From the NCBI RefSeq assembly GCF_964340395.1, contig NC_135564.1:19327319-19391318 (forward strand): a stretch of DNA of 64,000 bases. Reading direction: 5' to 3'. A model generated the notes under the pieces. That model made no database searches. It had not been told where the DNA came from and was given only the letters and a program-made list of their open reading frames with translations. The position numbers and the translations under genes are program-made. Below are positions 27,883 through 40,600 of the stretch, in pieces. This stretch comes from Glandiceps talaboti (lineage: Eukaryota; Hemichordata; Enteropneusta; Spengelidae). Each line of letters opens with the position of its first letter. Positions within the stretch are counted from its first letter, which is position 1.

Positions 27883-29244
27883 GATGATGATGATGACGAC
27901 GATTTAGTTTTGAAGTAGTCATAGAGAACATGGACAGTGATACATGCACTGACTCAAGTAGTACCAGTGAGTCAGATTAGAGTGACACTGATAATGGCAA
28001 TACTGAAGGTGAAGGTGATGATGATGATGATGATGATATCAGGGAACTTTTACAAGTGACCAGATCAGGCAGAGTATGCACAACATGGAAAGCACGTTTT
28101 AGATACTAACTTGATTGTGTATGATTATAAGAGAAAGGTAACTAGTCTTTTAGTGTTTGTCACTTTATATGTACAAATATTGCTTTCTAATACAGTGTCA
28201 AAATCATTTAATTTGTATGTATACATATAATGGGAATATTGATTAACGTAAATTTCATGGGGAGGGTCATATTTTACAAAATGGGACAAAGGGGAGGGTC
28301 ACTTTTTACAAATGAAGAATGGGGGAAGGGTCATGTTTTTCTTAACAGACCATATGTGATTTCCTCCGGACCTCCCCCCCTTGTAAATACTGAAGGCTCT
28401 CTAACTAGCACAAGTTTAAGTATGTAAATTGTCTTATTTTGCAGGCTTGTCATCCATGGCGACAGATTTAACCAGTACTATCGACAGAATTCTGCTAAGG
28501 TGTATTATTTTGATGAAGACCTGGGCATCAATGAGGACCTGGTATGTTTTTTTCATAAACCTTTTGGAATTACACAAAGACGCTTTCACTCAGATAACAT
28601 TTCAAATGGCACACGACGATAATTGTTTTCGAAGCATTTTATCAATGATCGTACGTATTGTTGTTCAAGTTGTGACCACAGACGCCGATGGGGGCGTTGT
28701 TGTGAGAAATTGACTACAGCGAGTGCGAACTCCCAAACATATTGAATTCCAAATACGAAAATATTGATCAGCGTATTCAAAAGTGGACTGAAGAAAGTTA
28801 TTTGCGAAGTGCCTTCTATGACACGATCGTGTGTTTTGTCAGAATACCTTGTGTGATACCTGCTGAGTGCGTCACCTTTATCAGAGACAATCCACAGAAC
28901 GCTGAATAACCTATAATTCTCTCTGCTCTCTGCTCAGACACTGGCTCTTTCAATTCAGGCAATTCCCACCAGTGTACAGGGTTTTATGAAAACATTTATC
29001 CGTGAAATCTTCAAAATGCAGAATTGTTATTGATGAGTTTTTGAATGTCCATTGCCATTGGTTCTAATGTCATCGCTTTTGGATGGAAAGAGAAAGTAAT
29101 TTTATTACAATTCTCATTGAATATTATATAACAAAGGGACTGTGGTTATGTAGAATACACTAATTATTAATAACGATCACCGTTTATTTATTTCAGGCAA
29201 AAGATGTGAGTGATCACTATCCTGTAGAGATGGTCATTGATTAA
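15397..29244 (+). CDS. DNase I-type secreted endonuclease, gene 1 (8 exons, 275 aa)
   Basis: Exons: 15397-15537, 20147-20235, 20631-20714, 21952-22052, 23064-23176, 24133-24287, 28445-28541, 29197-29244. All introns are GT-AG; phases are 0,2,2,1,0,2,0. The joined frame is 828 nt. The signal peptide (~1-20, MRGVAVLVLLALSAYCVESS) is followed by the DNase I start IHIAAWNIQVFGKTKMS. DNase I hallmarks are all present: VQEVRD (Glu59), KEQYAFYYR (Glu98), THVRP (His149), GDYNADCSY (Asp183, Asn185), SCAYDR (Asp227) and SDHYPVEM (Asp266, His267). The Cys188-Cys224 pair matches the essential DNase I disulfide. Family enzymes cut double-stranded DNA with Ca/Mg. The exon 4 product is 4 residues shorter than in gene 3, in the loop before the metal-binding/substrate region. 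Introns carry several transposons and, in intron 3, a splice-site repeat array. Expression is not shown. Confidence 0.93.
16983..18189. mobile_element. Non-autonomous PIF/Harbinger-like element in DNase gene 1 intron 1
   Basis: Ends are inverted repeats: GGGGTGGACCATTTGATATC on the left and, inverted, GGGGTAGACCATTCGATATC on the right. Each continues into a poly-G run and CTTGGAAGATT. Both sides are flanked by TAA (16980-16982 and 18190-18192), the usual 3-bp target of PIF/Harbinger. The subterminal parts alternate G runs and A runs. No transposase frame is visible in the 1207 bp. Confidence 0.75.
18190..20146. other. Rest of intron 1 of DNase gene 1
   Basis: No exon-like sequence. The stretch near 19690-19800 resembles 37010-37090 in intron 1 of DNase gene 3 (shared AAAACAATTTTRTCATG and TTCTACTT context), consistent with descent of both introns from one ancestral gene. 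Confidence 0.4.
20258..20570. repeat. Compound tetranucleotide repeat in intron 2
   Basis: TCTG, CATA, CTGA, GATT and CAGA runs in series between exons 2 and 3 of DNase gene 1. Confidence 0.95.
20715..21833 (+). repeat. 35 tandem 32-bp units, each a joined 3'ss-5'ss (CAG|GTAAGT)
   Basis: The array starts at the first intron base after exon 3 of DNase gene 1. Each unit runs GTAAGTTTACTCCTAGCT then ACACTTTATTACAG. There are 35 units, 34 of 32 bp and one (unit 3) of 31 bp. The last nine bases, TTATTACAG, copy the end of exon 3, and the start copies the intron's 5' splice site. Every junction therefore reads ACAG|GTAAGT, except one with CCG and the final one with GTTATT. Twelve units carry CCTAACTAC, a good branch-point match, and 23 carry CCTAGCTAC. 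Units 7-16 and 18-27 are the same series of variants, an 11-unit higher-order repeat. Using any donor but the first would put TAA in frame immediately after the codon for Arg105. Confidence 0.97.
22053..23063. other. Intron 4 of DNase gene 1
   Basis: Rich in scattered ACAGGTCTG and GTACATGTATGTG words. No exon or mobile element could be defined. Confidence 0.4.
23448..23745. mobile_element. GGCCTAAA-type MITE, copy 1 (decayed right end)
   Basis: Left end GGCGTAAAAAAAG then GATTCCGATTAC. The body shares CGAAAATTGTGAAG, CGAGAAATAGTG and GTAATCGGAACCACAC with the copies at 38300-38658 and 40903-41277. It lies in intron 5 of DNase gene 1. The last ~15 bp of the right end are missing. Confidence 0.65.
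23946..24028. repeat. (TATG)n and (GATG)n microsatellite
   Basis: Tetranucleotide runs in intron 5 of DNase gene 1. Confidence 0.95.
24434..24560 (-). mobile_element. Possible 3' tail of a non-LTR retrotransposon
   Basis: On the minus strand the sequence ends in AATAAAGCATATCTTATC followed by repeats of TATCT. AT-rich short-repeat tails of this kind are typical of LINE/SINE 3' ends. The body upstream on the minus strand is only ~100 bp and has no coding content. A similar AGATAAGATA run occurs at 15256-15275. Confidence 0.35.
24766..26455. repeat. Element with inverted CCTCCCGTAAGGG ends and ~148-bp internal repeats
   Basis: ACCTCCCGTAAGGG at the left and CCCTTACGGGAGGCATTC at about 26088 and again at about 26439 are inverted copies. 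Next to the left end is a TCTG microsatellite (24807-24925). Inside, a diverged unit of roughly 145-150 bp (AATGAATAATTTGCATAATT ... GGCTATATCTTAAGAATGC ... TTAACCATAACAA) repeats about ten times. It lies in intron 6 of DNase gene 1 and has no coding potential. It is probably a non-autonomous transposon with an internal satellite. Confidence 0.7.
27405..28401. mobile_element. PIF/Harbinger-like non-autonomous element in intron 6
   Basis: Inverted ends GGGAGCCTTCAGTATTTACA (left) and GAGAGCCTTCAGTATTTACA (right, inverted) are each followed by a G-rich GGGGGAGG segment. TAA flanks both sides (27402-27404 and 28402-28404). Inside is a (GAT)n run at 27775-27900. The plus-strand frame after it has an acidic stretch followed by VTRSGRV and a stop, a possible relic of the C-terminus of a retroelement or transposase protein. 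There is no intact gene. Confidence 0.78.
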
Positions 29245-29525
29245 ATCAGAACAATATTGGCAGATTTCGACACCAATAAACTCTTCCTTTCAGTAACAGC
29301 CTAAGAAATCGTTTATGCAATTCTGACACGTTGCTCATGATTAAATCATGTTTATCAACTTCATAAAAGTTCTTAATCTGAAGAAAGCAATGAATTATTA
29401 TGTTGGATAGCGCCAATCTCTCTTTGGGTAATTTGGGTCTTTCTTTGTAATGTCAATAATAATTTTCCATTGTTCAAAATCAGTTGATGATGTTACTTCA
29501 ATATATTATATACTTCATACCTGTC
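29245..29525 (+). other. 3' UTR of DNase gene 1
   Basis: About 280 bases from the TAA stop to the poly(A) signal at 29526. No other gene. Confidence 0.5.
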
Positions 29526-29531
29526 AATAAA
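29526..29531 (+). terminator. Poly(A) signal of DNase gene 1
   Basis: AATAAA 282 bases after the stop codon, the first such hexamer downstream. Confidence 0.6.
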
Positions 29532-29722
29532 AGCATCGGGCACGGTATTCGTTAATTATTCACAAACATGCGAAGAGAAACACGGGGTTATGGTGTTTAT
29601 TGTATTTTGTTGGTAATATTACAGAAATAAAATTATAGGGTATTGGTCAATAAATGGTAATTTAAGCAATGTGTCATACGTTTAGATCTTGCATTGATGG
29701 TTGTTGTTGAATGGTGAAAATC

Positions 29723-29910
<188 letters not shown>

Positions 29911-29913
<3 letters not shown>

Positions 29914-32314
29914 CAAGGAGTGGACTCATTCTATAGGGTGCAAATTTGGCCGAGTGCCGTGCATATCGAAGCACATATCTTGAATTGCCCAAGTAGTATA
30001 CATATGTATGTAAGTATCACATAGAACAGCTGAGATGAATTGCTTCACAATCAGCATTAGAAAAAGTTAAAGTATATTTACTGCTTTGGTGTCTGGTACG
30101 GTATGGTGTAGGGGCGTTCATATCAGTACCATACCTCATCAGTGACATTTGCAGATATCACAAACACATGTTGACTTCCCGAGTCATTATATCTCCTTAC
30201 TTCACTATCTAGGTTAACATGGGCTCCACATATATGGACACCACGCTATACATAAAAATGTGAAAAAATATGATTAAATTCATTACGTTGAGTGTACCTA
30301 ACAATAAAACGTGCGACTCTTGGGTTTAAAGAAATATAGTCAACACTTGTAATGTATGGTCATTTATCTTATGTTGGAAATTTAGTGCATTTGATAATGT
30401 TTTTGTTTGTTTTACATATTTGTGTTTGATTTGTTGCAATTTACTTATTGGAAAGTGAAGACGAGAAATAAACAATTTCTGATCCAAAATAAACTCCCAA
30501 ATTATCATTCATATAATATGGACAAGTCGTTAGCAGACGTTGAAGTTTAATTTGATGCGCATGCGCCACTAGTATGTTCACAATTTGTTCATACCCGCTA
30601 CGTTATCGAGTTACGATATGGACAAGTCGATAGCAGACGTTGACGTTTGATGCGCATGCGCCTCTGTGTGTGCACAATTTAAACCTAGACGACTGTCAAG
30701 ATATTGTTGGTAATCCTTCTCGTAAATTCAAGCTCTGAAACAAATCAAAGTTGCAACGGGTGTGACCCGTGCAGCGTCTTTCTTTCCCGTGGCTGGATGT
30801 ATTGTGGCGTTTGTTGTCTCGTAGAGGTAGAGATCTGAAATGCGATGTATTGTAGAAGTTATTCCTTCAAGTTGATAACAAGGCAGTATACAGCAGTGGA
30901 ACATGTATCTCTTAGTCTCAGAGCCCTTATCTATCCTCGGTTAACGTTGTTGTAACACTGTTATTTTAGCATCGGCACGAGTTTAAGATAGTACATGTAT
31001 GCTTGTGAAAATCAAAGTCCTTGACATCTCTCTAAAACTTTACCATAATGAAAACTTGTTCCTGGTGCTTTAGGAATAATAAAAGACACGTTCACCGGCT
31101 TGTTTTCAAAGAAAAGAACAATCTTGTATTTTCCCATAGAGTAAACGTAGTATTCTTTGGCGGCCATATTGGATTCTAAAATCATTTTTTAATTTAATAT
31201 AATTTTGACCTCAATTTTGTCAAAAATCTGATCGGTGACACAATATTTGTTCTCATAATTTTAGCCGAGAATCGGTAGCATTTCCTTTAATAAAGTAACA
31301 GCACAAGTTTAAGATTTTATTAATTCTGGAGACTGGAGTGCAAACTACTTTAAGGAAAGCTACAGTATAAATAATCAACTCACGTGGAAGCCTCAAGATT
31401 CTCACATGTCAAAAATATCATTTATATCAAATATCACATCAAAGATTTAGGGCATTTGATTATATAATTCAGTTGTCACACATCAGTTAATCTAGGTTTC
31501 ACATGACTTCTTCGTGGACAGGTTGGACGCGTTCATGTGTTACGGATGACAGAATACAACTTTCTAATATTCTCTAAGTTTTGATGTTTTGCGAGGTCAT
31601 TTCGGGAATAGTATTCTCCTAAGATGACAACATTAAGTTATTAAAAGATCAACAGTGTCAAATAATGACTGATTACAGACAGTTGGAAGAACGATGACGT
31701 GATCACATTGTTTAGCTAGTTTTCATATTTGCATTGAATTAAGGCAACAACAATACTTCCGTTTTAGTCATTTATGGTGCTGATTATTTTATCTCCCAAT
31801 CATTTGAGTATTGTATATTTTACGTTTATAAGAATTTAATGGAATAATAATACAATTATTGGATTCAGTCTTTGGAAGAGACGGTCTGAGGTCAGGGGCT
31901 TCGATCTGCTCCCTGACTGGTCCTCTTCTAAATGATCCAGGTTAACCATGAACATTGTGTATAGGCTGAGCTAATTCCCTAAAAGTCCAAGTCGATCCCG
32001 TGTACAGAGTGGAGAGAGAGTAACATTGAAGGAGGGTTACCTTAACATTAGAGGTTACCCCCCCCCCCCCCAGTTTGTTACACATGTACGTGTGTCAATT
32101 CGTTCATTTTCCTCGATGCATTTTATTTAATCATCGCTTCGAGCACATGTCACTTATATATACTAAATAACACGTATCATAAAGAATGACAATTAAAGTA
32201 TTGTTTAATTTTGGGATTATACATAAACAATATAATGAGAGAAAATCTACGATTCCTGGCACACACGTCATCTTGGTTTAGTCTGAGGATAAGGTTTAGT
32301 ACAGTAATACTACG
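29911..32314. other. Spacer between DNase genes 1 and 2
   Basis: No gene. Contains a 100-bp-period direct repeat (30516-30700). Around 31150-31175 is a GGCGGCCATATTGGATTC word that recurs as GGCAGCCATATTGGATTC near 36828 in DNase gene 3 intron 1. Confidence 0.45.
30516..30700. repeat. Two direct repeats, period 100 bp
   Basis: ATATGGACAAGTCG at 30516 and 30616, with matching AGCAGACGTTGA and GATGCGCATGCGCC after each copy. This is a local tandem duplication, slightly diverged. Confidence 0.8.
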
Positions 32315-34518
32315 ATGATGGGGGCTACTGTTATCATAGTACTCGCTTTATCGGTATACTGCGTGGAGTCGTCCATCCGAATCGCAGCATGGAATATCCA
32401 AGTCTTCGGAAAAACGAAAATGAGCAAATCAGATGTAGTTGAAGTCAACGTTGATGTATGTACATATATAGTTTTGTTATTTATGGTTAAGTTTTTTCTT
32501 CACCAGTGTAATTATTCAAGTATTGCAGATTGGGCACTAGGGTTCTCGAAGGTTTCAATATCTGTAAATAAAACTGTGGTTTTCATGTTACATGTTCTTA
32601 TTTTCGACTTGTCTTTCTAATTCTACGTAATTATTACAGGTACATTCAATTTTGTGCAAGATTTTATATTTTCATATTTATATGAGAAATCTGTTCAGAA
32701 ATGTATTTTTCCCTGTTAAAAAGGAAGGAGAACACCCCTTGATTGATTTGCTAGATTGGGTGTCCAGTCTTAATAGGATGTGATGATAATCGTTACCATT
32801 CCATACTTGCTGAATTTATGACTTGCGAAAAAACACCGGTGCTTTTGCTTGAATGAAGTAAGCTAAGAGAAGATTCCGAGGCACCAAAAGATAATGCACT
32901 AAAGACAACAAGATCACTGATACAAAAACAACAGCGGATACCTCTGATCATAGACCCTACAACAACGGTGTAGGGTCTATGCTCTGATGTAGGTTGACTC
33001 AAGGATGCTTTCAGTAGTTTGTTTATTTCTGTAGAAAGTAGTCATGTTGTAAAACAAGTTAATAACATTAACAGTACAGTGTATTCGATTGTTATACGTT
33101 ATAAGGGTTATGGCATCCGGGACCCCTGTCGTTTATACATTGATGAGTTACTGGCACTAACTAGATTGCATCTCTTGACATACTGTAAACATTGTCTCAT
33201 TCTTCCCGATTGTCACTGTGACGAGCAAGCAAACACACCGGTGTTACCTCACGTGTTGTATTTCTATAGGTCTGCAAGCAGTACGACATTATTGCTGTAC
33301 AGAAAGTTAGGGATTCAAGTGAGACCACAGTCTACGATCTTCTGGATGAAATAAATGCGTAAGTAAAAAGTTTATAGAATACACACACTTTCAGCTTTAT
33401 CTAACAAACTTTTCATGGTTTCATCCTTTTAAGATTGTCATAGATAGGTGATCTTTAGTTTGTGATTTGATTGTATTTTCTGGTGGTATTCTGTGTTTCT
33501 TTCTATCCTGTTATGGAAGCAAAGACGGGCTTTAGAACCCTTCAATATTTGATATGTACCACCAAGTCTATGCTTTGCAATGTGAATTCAATATCTATCC
33601 TCGACCAGAAAATGGCTGCAGATTATTAGTGACTTTAAATCTACCCGCTGTCAGCTGACGTCATTAGCATCCTTGCTCGATGCGATGAATCACGAGGAAG
33701 GTGGGCGTGACGTCAATTAAATGAGAAAGGGTCGGGTGAATCAAAACTGGCGTTAATTAACAGAAACTATGCAGTCAAGCGTTTCAACCTGGTATATCTA
33801 CCTTCAAAACTTCCATACTCTCGTCGCTCATGCCACACTAGATCTAGGGCTTGGTTCACCTGGGAGCCCTGGCTTTTACTAATTAAAATGCAACTTGCAA
33901 TTGGTATCAGAAAGGGTATACATTTTGCATAAAAACACATTCAATGATTTAATGTTTGTGAGGAGCCTCCCCGTAATGTTACCCACGGAGTTACCCCCCC
34001 CCCCCCCGGTTGCCATCTTTAGATTTACAGTCAATTCTAATTATGTCGAATACCTCTTCTATGCATGTAGGTTCACCTTTATCGGGACAGATAAACAAGG
34101 ATTTACACTTTGAATACATTGCAATCATAATAATACGACTGAGAGAGCGCTGTTCTATCGCAAACTACGTATACGACTGGTCATTTTTTCTTTTGACTGT
34201 AACATACATACATGTATATATACTAACTGTATTTTGTATTTATGCTGAAAATAACTGTTACAAGGGTGGCCAGGGGGGGGGGGGCATGCAGTACACTTTA
34301 CGAACTTGAAGAAAATATACAGTGTAATTTATAAATCACAATGGACATCATTTATTGCGAAATTGTTTGACAGTTGTACTTTGATTTTCGAAGAAATTAT
34401 TTTGTACAAAACTAGCACAACTCTCTATCATTGTAGACTTGTACTTTTAACATATCTCTATTTATTTTAGGCCGAAGATGTTAGTGATCACTACTCTGTA
34501 GATATGACCATAAACTAA
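32315..34518 (+). pseudogene. DNase I-type gene 2, truncated (exons 1, 2 and 8 only)
   Basis: Exon 1 (32315-32455) encodes a signal peptide and IRIAAWNIQVFGKTKMS, very close to gene 1. Exon 2 (33270-33358) reads YDIIAVQKVRD, where the catalytic Glu of VQEVRD has become Lys. Exon 8 (34471-34518) reads AEDVSDHYSVDM and ends in TAA. Bases 33359-34470 contain no recognisable exons 3-7, so the Glu, His, Asp/Asn and Asp motifs those exons carry are absent. Exon 2 ends in phase 2 and exon 8 starts in phase 0, so splicing them together shifts the frame. Splice sites themselves look good (GTATGT, GTAAGT, TTTTAG). This is a recent internal-deletion pseudogene next to gene 1. Use of exons 1-2 as a short transcript cannot be excluded. 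Confidence 0.88.
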
Positions 34519-35343
34519 ACGACGAGGCGACAGAATGTCGTCATTACATCGGTGACGTCATCTTACACGTGACGTCATCATCTTGGACACTATAGTCCCA
34601 AATTAGTACATTCATACCAGAGGACGTTCGAATAATTAAAGCTGGTAATATATCTGCTGAATGCTAATTAACTAACACAATTTAATAAGAAGCCCGCTAT
34701 ACAACTTGAATGTGAAATAAATGTATTTCTTAAAGTACTGACTAAGGTGTGTTTATATTAATTAGGTGTGTTATTCTATTGAATGAGATTTCTCAGGACT
34801 GCAGAATACTTGGTTAATTAATATTGTTTATGGTAGTCTAGTAATCACCATTGTTGTAACAGTGCAGAACATCTAACACCGATGGCAACTTGAAAACTAG
34901 GTAATACCTCACTATACCATGCCATGTTTGAAATGGTACAAGGTTATCTGTATGTGGTTCTGCTTCACTCTGTCTGGCTGTTAGTCCGTCCGTCCGTCCG
35001 TCCATCATTCCGTCCGTCCGTCCATCATTCCCGTTCATCATTCCGTCCGTCCGTCTGTCCATCCGTCTTTGTCTCTGGAGTTATAGATCAACAGTCCATA
35101 ATAAATGAAATCACCATCATTTCGAATCAAAATATAATTCTTTAGCAAGGTGGAGGCAAGATGACCGTGAGCGCACTGAGTTACGACACTTCTGTACAAG
35201 TGAACAATATACCGTCAAAAGTTCGTATTTTACGCACAGAAAGAGCTAAAGAACAACTCACACCAAAGAGTTGTATGTATGTATGTATGTATGTATGTAT
35301 GTATGTATGTATGTATGTATGTATGTATGTATGTATGTATGTA

Positions 35344-35380
<37 letters not shown>

Positions 35381-35740
35381 ATATTTTTATGTATGTATGT
35401 ATGTATGTATGTATGTATGTATGTATGTATGTATGTATGTATGTATGTATTTATTTATTTAGTTGTTTGTTTGTTCATTGTTTTCATTTTTGCAAAGCAA
35501 TCGTTCCATTATTAGTTATGGCGTACTATTTAGGCACGTCTGTTTAAAATTACACACACCCTACTATAATAATTTCTTTTTTACTTTGGAGATCCACTTC
35601 TTTCATTCTATTCACGTTGGTACCAATGAGATGCCACATGTCTTGTACACATCTCCATGTGTCTAACCATATATCCGGTGTTGTTACGTCATAAACCGGT
35701 TATTAATGATAGCGATATTGATTATTCTTAAAATAATCAA
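34519..35740. other. Spacer between DNase genes 2 and 3
   Basis: Contains (CCGT)n at 34986-35070 and a long (GTAT)n/(GT)n tract at 35274-35460. No gene. Confidence 0.7.
34716..34721 (+). terminator. Poly(A) signal after DNase gene 2 relic
   Basis: AATAAA about 200 bases beyond the exon 8 stop. Confidence 0.5.
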
Positions 35741-35748
35741 TATAAAAA
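35741..35748 (+). promoter_or_regulatory. Possible TATA box of DNase gene 3
   Basis: TATAAAAA, 113 bases before the start codon. This would give a leader of about 80 bases. The start context is AAAATGG, a fair Kozak match. Confidence 0.35.
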
Positions 35749-35853
35749 TTTAATTAAGAACTCGATTTCGGAAGGCAAGGTTTTGTAGTTGAAAGTAACA
35801 TTGAATGATAGACTGTGTCAGTGTCGCTCTGAGAGTATTCTGTGAAGTGAAAA

Positions 35854-37527
35854 ATGGCCGGTAAAGAGATTCTCATATTCTGCATGGTAACCTTCTGTCT
35901 GGCTACCACGGTATCATGTTCTCTGAAAATCGCCGCTTTCAACATTAAAACCTTCGGTGTTAGTAAGATGTCCGAGCCTGAAGTAGTGCCGATCCTTGTA
36001 GATGTAAGTAATGGAACTGTTTTTGGTGTTTTTTGCTATAACCGAATTAGTGGCGAGATCAATAGTTCAATGTAGGATAAAAAAGTAAATTCTTTTATTT
36101 TGGGGTGTTTCTTTTCGCCATTTTAGAGATTTTACTTTTAATGGATCTGTTAGTACCCCTGAATGTAATATGTCTACACCACTGTCGTCAAATTGAGAAA
36201 TAGAAGAATTATCCCTATAGTAAATGCATGGCACTAGAATAAGGAAAGTGTCTACAAAGGAAGGATGTTTTCTTAACTACATACATATCACTATATTCTA
36301 CTACATACTGGCTTTCTATTTATAGTACTACATACTACTACATGATGATTTGAAATTGATTGTGCCGTCTGAATAATTTTCAATTTTGGCCAATTTAGTT
36401 AAAATGGGGGGGGGGGGGGAGGGGGTCTGAGGCCAACTACATTGTATAAGAATTTTGGTTTTTTATCCTACATTGAATTGAATTGAATTGAATTGAAATT
36501 TATTTCACCAGAACTTATACAGATTATACAGATATTGAATAAATATATAGAAATGAAAGAGAGAAAAAAAATACAACGTCTAGGGACAAAATAAAATTCT
36601 GGTGAGGACCAAGGACTATAGTTCTTTCTGAACTAATCGAGGTCCAAGGCCCATCCTATTGATCTTACTCTTAATGCACCTTGGTACCGTCATTTTTAAA
36701 AAAAAAAATCTAAAATCTCCACACTTCAGAAAACCGTATTCTTTTGAAATAATAAAAGAAATTTTGGGTTCTTAATTTTGTTTTCAAAGTAATCGCCAAT
36801 CTTACATTTTTTTCATTTAGTATTTGGCAGCCATATTGGATTCGATTCTGTTAGATAACTCAATGTTGATATCATATTTGATCTCTCTTCTAAAACGTGG
36901 GTTTTTTTTTACTTGATTTTAACTGTGATTGGGTTTGCGTTTTCTTGAACAAAGTAATAGCAAACTCTTAAAGTTACCATATCCATATGGATAAGGTTTG
37001 GGCTTTTATTTTGGATTTTTAATTAACAAAACAATTTTGTCATGGCTTCCTACTTGAAAGATTAACGTGAAACAACATTGAATTTATAACAGCGACAAGA
37101 GAGATGATCATATTGAGTATTTTGTGTCTTCAACAACGGTTAAACGTTTGCGTTCTTTTTACAAAGTACTCCTTACTGTACATTTTACATTCACAAGTTA
37201 AAATCTATATCGGTATGTAATAACAATTAAGTATATGTAAACCGTAGGACTGAAAAAATAATGTATATCACACAGTTTTAGTGCCAATTCAAGTGTACGA
37301 TGTATCTTCCGAATTCAAAATTCAAAATCCGTAAAAAGTACATCTCCCGGGATAATTTTGAATTTTGAAGAACCGTATCGGCCATCGTATAGTTGACACT
37401 TAGGCACTTCGATTCGATGTGTTAATCACGAAATGTCACATAGTATTTCATATCAATAAATCAGCTAGTTAGAACGCCGATGAAAAGCAAAATTGAATCT
37501 TATCAACCAACCAACCAACCAACCAAC

Positions 37528-37609
<82 letters not shown>

Positions 37610-40600
37610 TTTGTTTAGTACTGGTGGCCACCGGCCAAAAGCTACAAGCCTTACATATACAAATATGAACGGATCACTAGAAAATAACAAATTAGTCAGG
37701 CCCTCAAATAATCTTATCATTTATCAGTTGCCAGATGGTATAGGTTCACACGTGCTCTGACCGAGTACCGTACCGTTTTGTTCATTTCGTCTAGTGTTGT
37801 CGACGTATTGCATCAGTCAACCTTGAACTCATCGATCAGCTGCATCAAACTGCTTCGTTGTCTCTTTCAAAGTTAAAGGACCACAGTCTGTAACTTTATG
37901 GTTCTTGGTAGTTACTTTACTTTCAAATTGAAATATTCTTACATCATTTAACTACTTAATCACCTCCAAGAACTCAGTGTAAGACCTCTCACCAAGTGTC
38001 CGGTGACTTCAAGTCACATGTTTTAGGGAACCAAAATACTCGAAGAACGCCTCAATTATTTAAACTGCCAGTTACGTCGGAACAAACTAACTCTTATTAT
38101 TGTGTACTGCCAAAATAGGATCCATGTACATATGTATGTGCAGCCTCATTCTGCGCACTTCAGTAAACATTCTGCAGCTGGGAGCTGTTCAGTGTAAATA
38201 CACATTAAATAAATTAAACCAGAACGTGCATACACAGTTAACCATAACTGCATGCCTTTCATTCTATCGACTATCTTTGGAGGGTCTCTCCCTATTTAAG
38301 GCCTAAAAAATATCTGGTTTCGGTTACCCGATCCCAATTAGTATTTCACTGCCGACCCTAAACTTTCTTTTACGAATTCGAGAAAAAAATGATAAAATAG
38401 CGAAAATTGTGAAAGCTCGCGAGAAGTAGTGGATGCGGAAACTGACATCAAGTTATAAAAAGACAACATAAAACTCTCTGTAATAAACTGTCTGTAATGG
38501 CCGTACATCTGTTTGGAATAACACAGAGACCATATGGAAAACAACGAAAAAGATCAGGACCTGAACTAGACGCTCACACATGCCATGGGAAGAAAATTTA
38601 CCTACCCCACCTATTCTAAGATTGATCGTAATCGGAACCACACAATTGTTTTTAGGCCTATAAGTACCCGCATTTAATAATAAGCTTAGACGTCTATTTT
38701 TAATCTATCATACCGGATCCCCATGATCACGAGTGCAAACGACAAAAAAACCAAGATTGATATAGAAAATCATATTATAACGCTAATTTCATATTCCATC
38801 TCCAAAAGCATGCGAAGTTTTTGAAAAACAAGTATCGAAATATCTTAAATATCATATACATATACACATACACATACAGCATTAAACCATAGACCCTCCA
38901 CTAACATGATCAAACCTAACCCACAGCGATCAGTCTAAATTCATTGTTGTAAAACTGGCTACATCAGAGTCCTCTTTACGGTGGCTCAAAGTTATAGGAC
39001 GCCCTCTCGCAGAGGTGCTTCTGAATCAACTGGAAAAATGAATACGCTGAGGCTTGTGAGAATGTCTACACAGCATTGTCAACGATGGTGTTTGATAATT
39101 GTTATAAGCTATACTATAGTAAAACGTTCTTGAGAATTTGATTTGCCATAATATCTATTAAAGTGGCACAAGCTGAGTTTATAAACTTTTTACTCAAGTG
39201 AAAACACTTATAACCTTGATTAAACTAATTCTAGTATCATGGCGTGTATGTCGATGCATGCCTTCTGTGACACGGTGTCGTCTGACATTGGCAGAACAGT
39301 TAATTGCATACGCTAATATAATTAGTAGGGGTTTCCTCAACAACAATTTTGCATACGTAAATACCGTCATTATTTATAAGTTTTCAATTTAATGTTAGGT
39401 TTGCGTTCAGTTGATTGCAAGTGATTATTTTAATTAAACTTCAGTGAGTACTAGTAGACTACTATGAGTACTTTTTAAATATGTAGCAACAATTATTTAC
39501 ACCCAAGCTATAAACTCAGCTTGTGCCCCTTTAATGTACGATAAACATACAATGTCAATGAGATCATAACATGCCATACAGTCACGTTTCACATGAAATT
39601 TTTAAACAACAAAAATACATACTTGGCCTGAGGTTGAATGAGAAAATAATCTGTAATAACTCTAAGAACCAAAGACAGACATGTTTTACTTTGACTTATG
39701 TTATCCTCAATTCGACTTCCTACACTGTTGATCATATCACTACAAGGTCGTTGACATGAGATTTAAGTATGAAAGGGACATGGTCAAAAACTGATAGTAT
39801 TTCTGTATTATTTTGTTTCAACTTTAGAATTGTATATATTATTCTAATTACTAAATATAAAACATGGTTAATTCAGTAAGCATTTCAACTGTGGCATCGT
39901 AGTTATGGTAACCAAATGAACCATCATGCTATGACGTAATTTGTAGAGTGTTTTCAAAATTTACTGTTGACATTATTATCGTGGAAAAAATTCACCTGTA
40001 TTAATCCACCGAATACATTATGTAAATACGGTAACTTCAATTACACTGGATACAGTTTATGGAAATATTGATGAACTAGATAACATTTATTGAAGAACGT
40101 GTTGTTTTTCTCTCTCTCAGATCTGTGTTCGTTATGACGTCATTGTTATTCAAGAAATACGAGATAAATCTGGTGAGGCAATTCAAGAACTTCTGGACCT
40201 AGTCAACGGGTAAACTATGACATCTATTTATTAAATGACGCCCTCTGGTGGTATAGATAGCCATGTCGCCCTGAAGAGGAATTTGAATATCCTTGTATAA
40301 ATATCCATGCGTCGTTATTGCTTTGTTTGAAAAGTTTGCAGTTTCTTATCACATTGCATTATAAAATACGACACAGTATCAGATCAAATCACATCATATC
40401 ACATGCATCACCTCACATCACAAATACATTACATCATGACACATTGCAATACAACACTAGACACCACACCACACCACACCACACCACACCACACCACACC
40501 ACACCACACCACATCACATCACAATATATCACATGACATTGCATCGCATCACATCGCATCACGTCACATCACATCATATATTATATCAGATCACATACCT

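Noticed and set aside
32949-32981. 13-bp-arm palindrome (CATAGACCCTACA)
   Set aside because: Real, but short. Related words occur at 38888 and near 54776, so it is probably a fragment of a common repeat; too little to classify.
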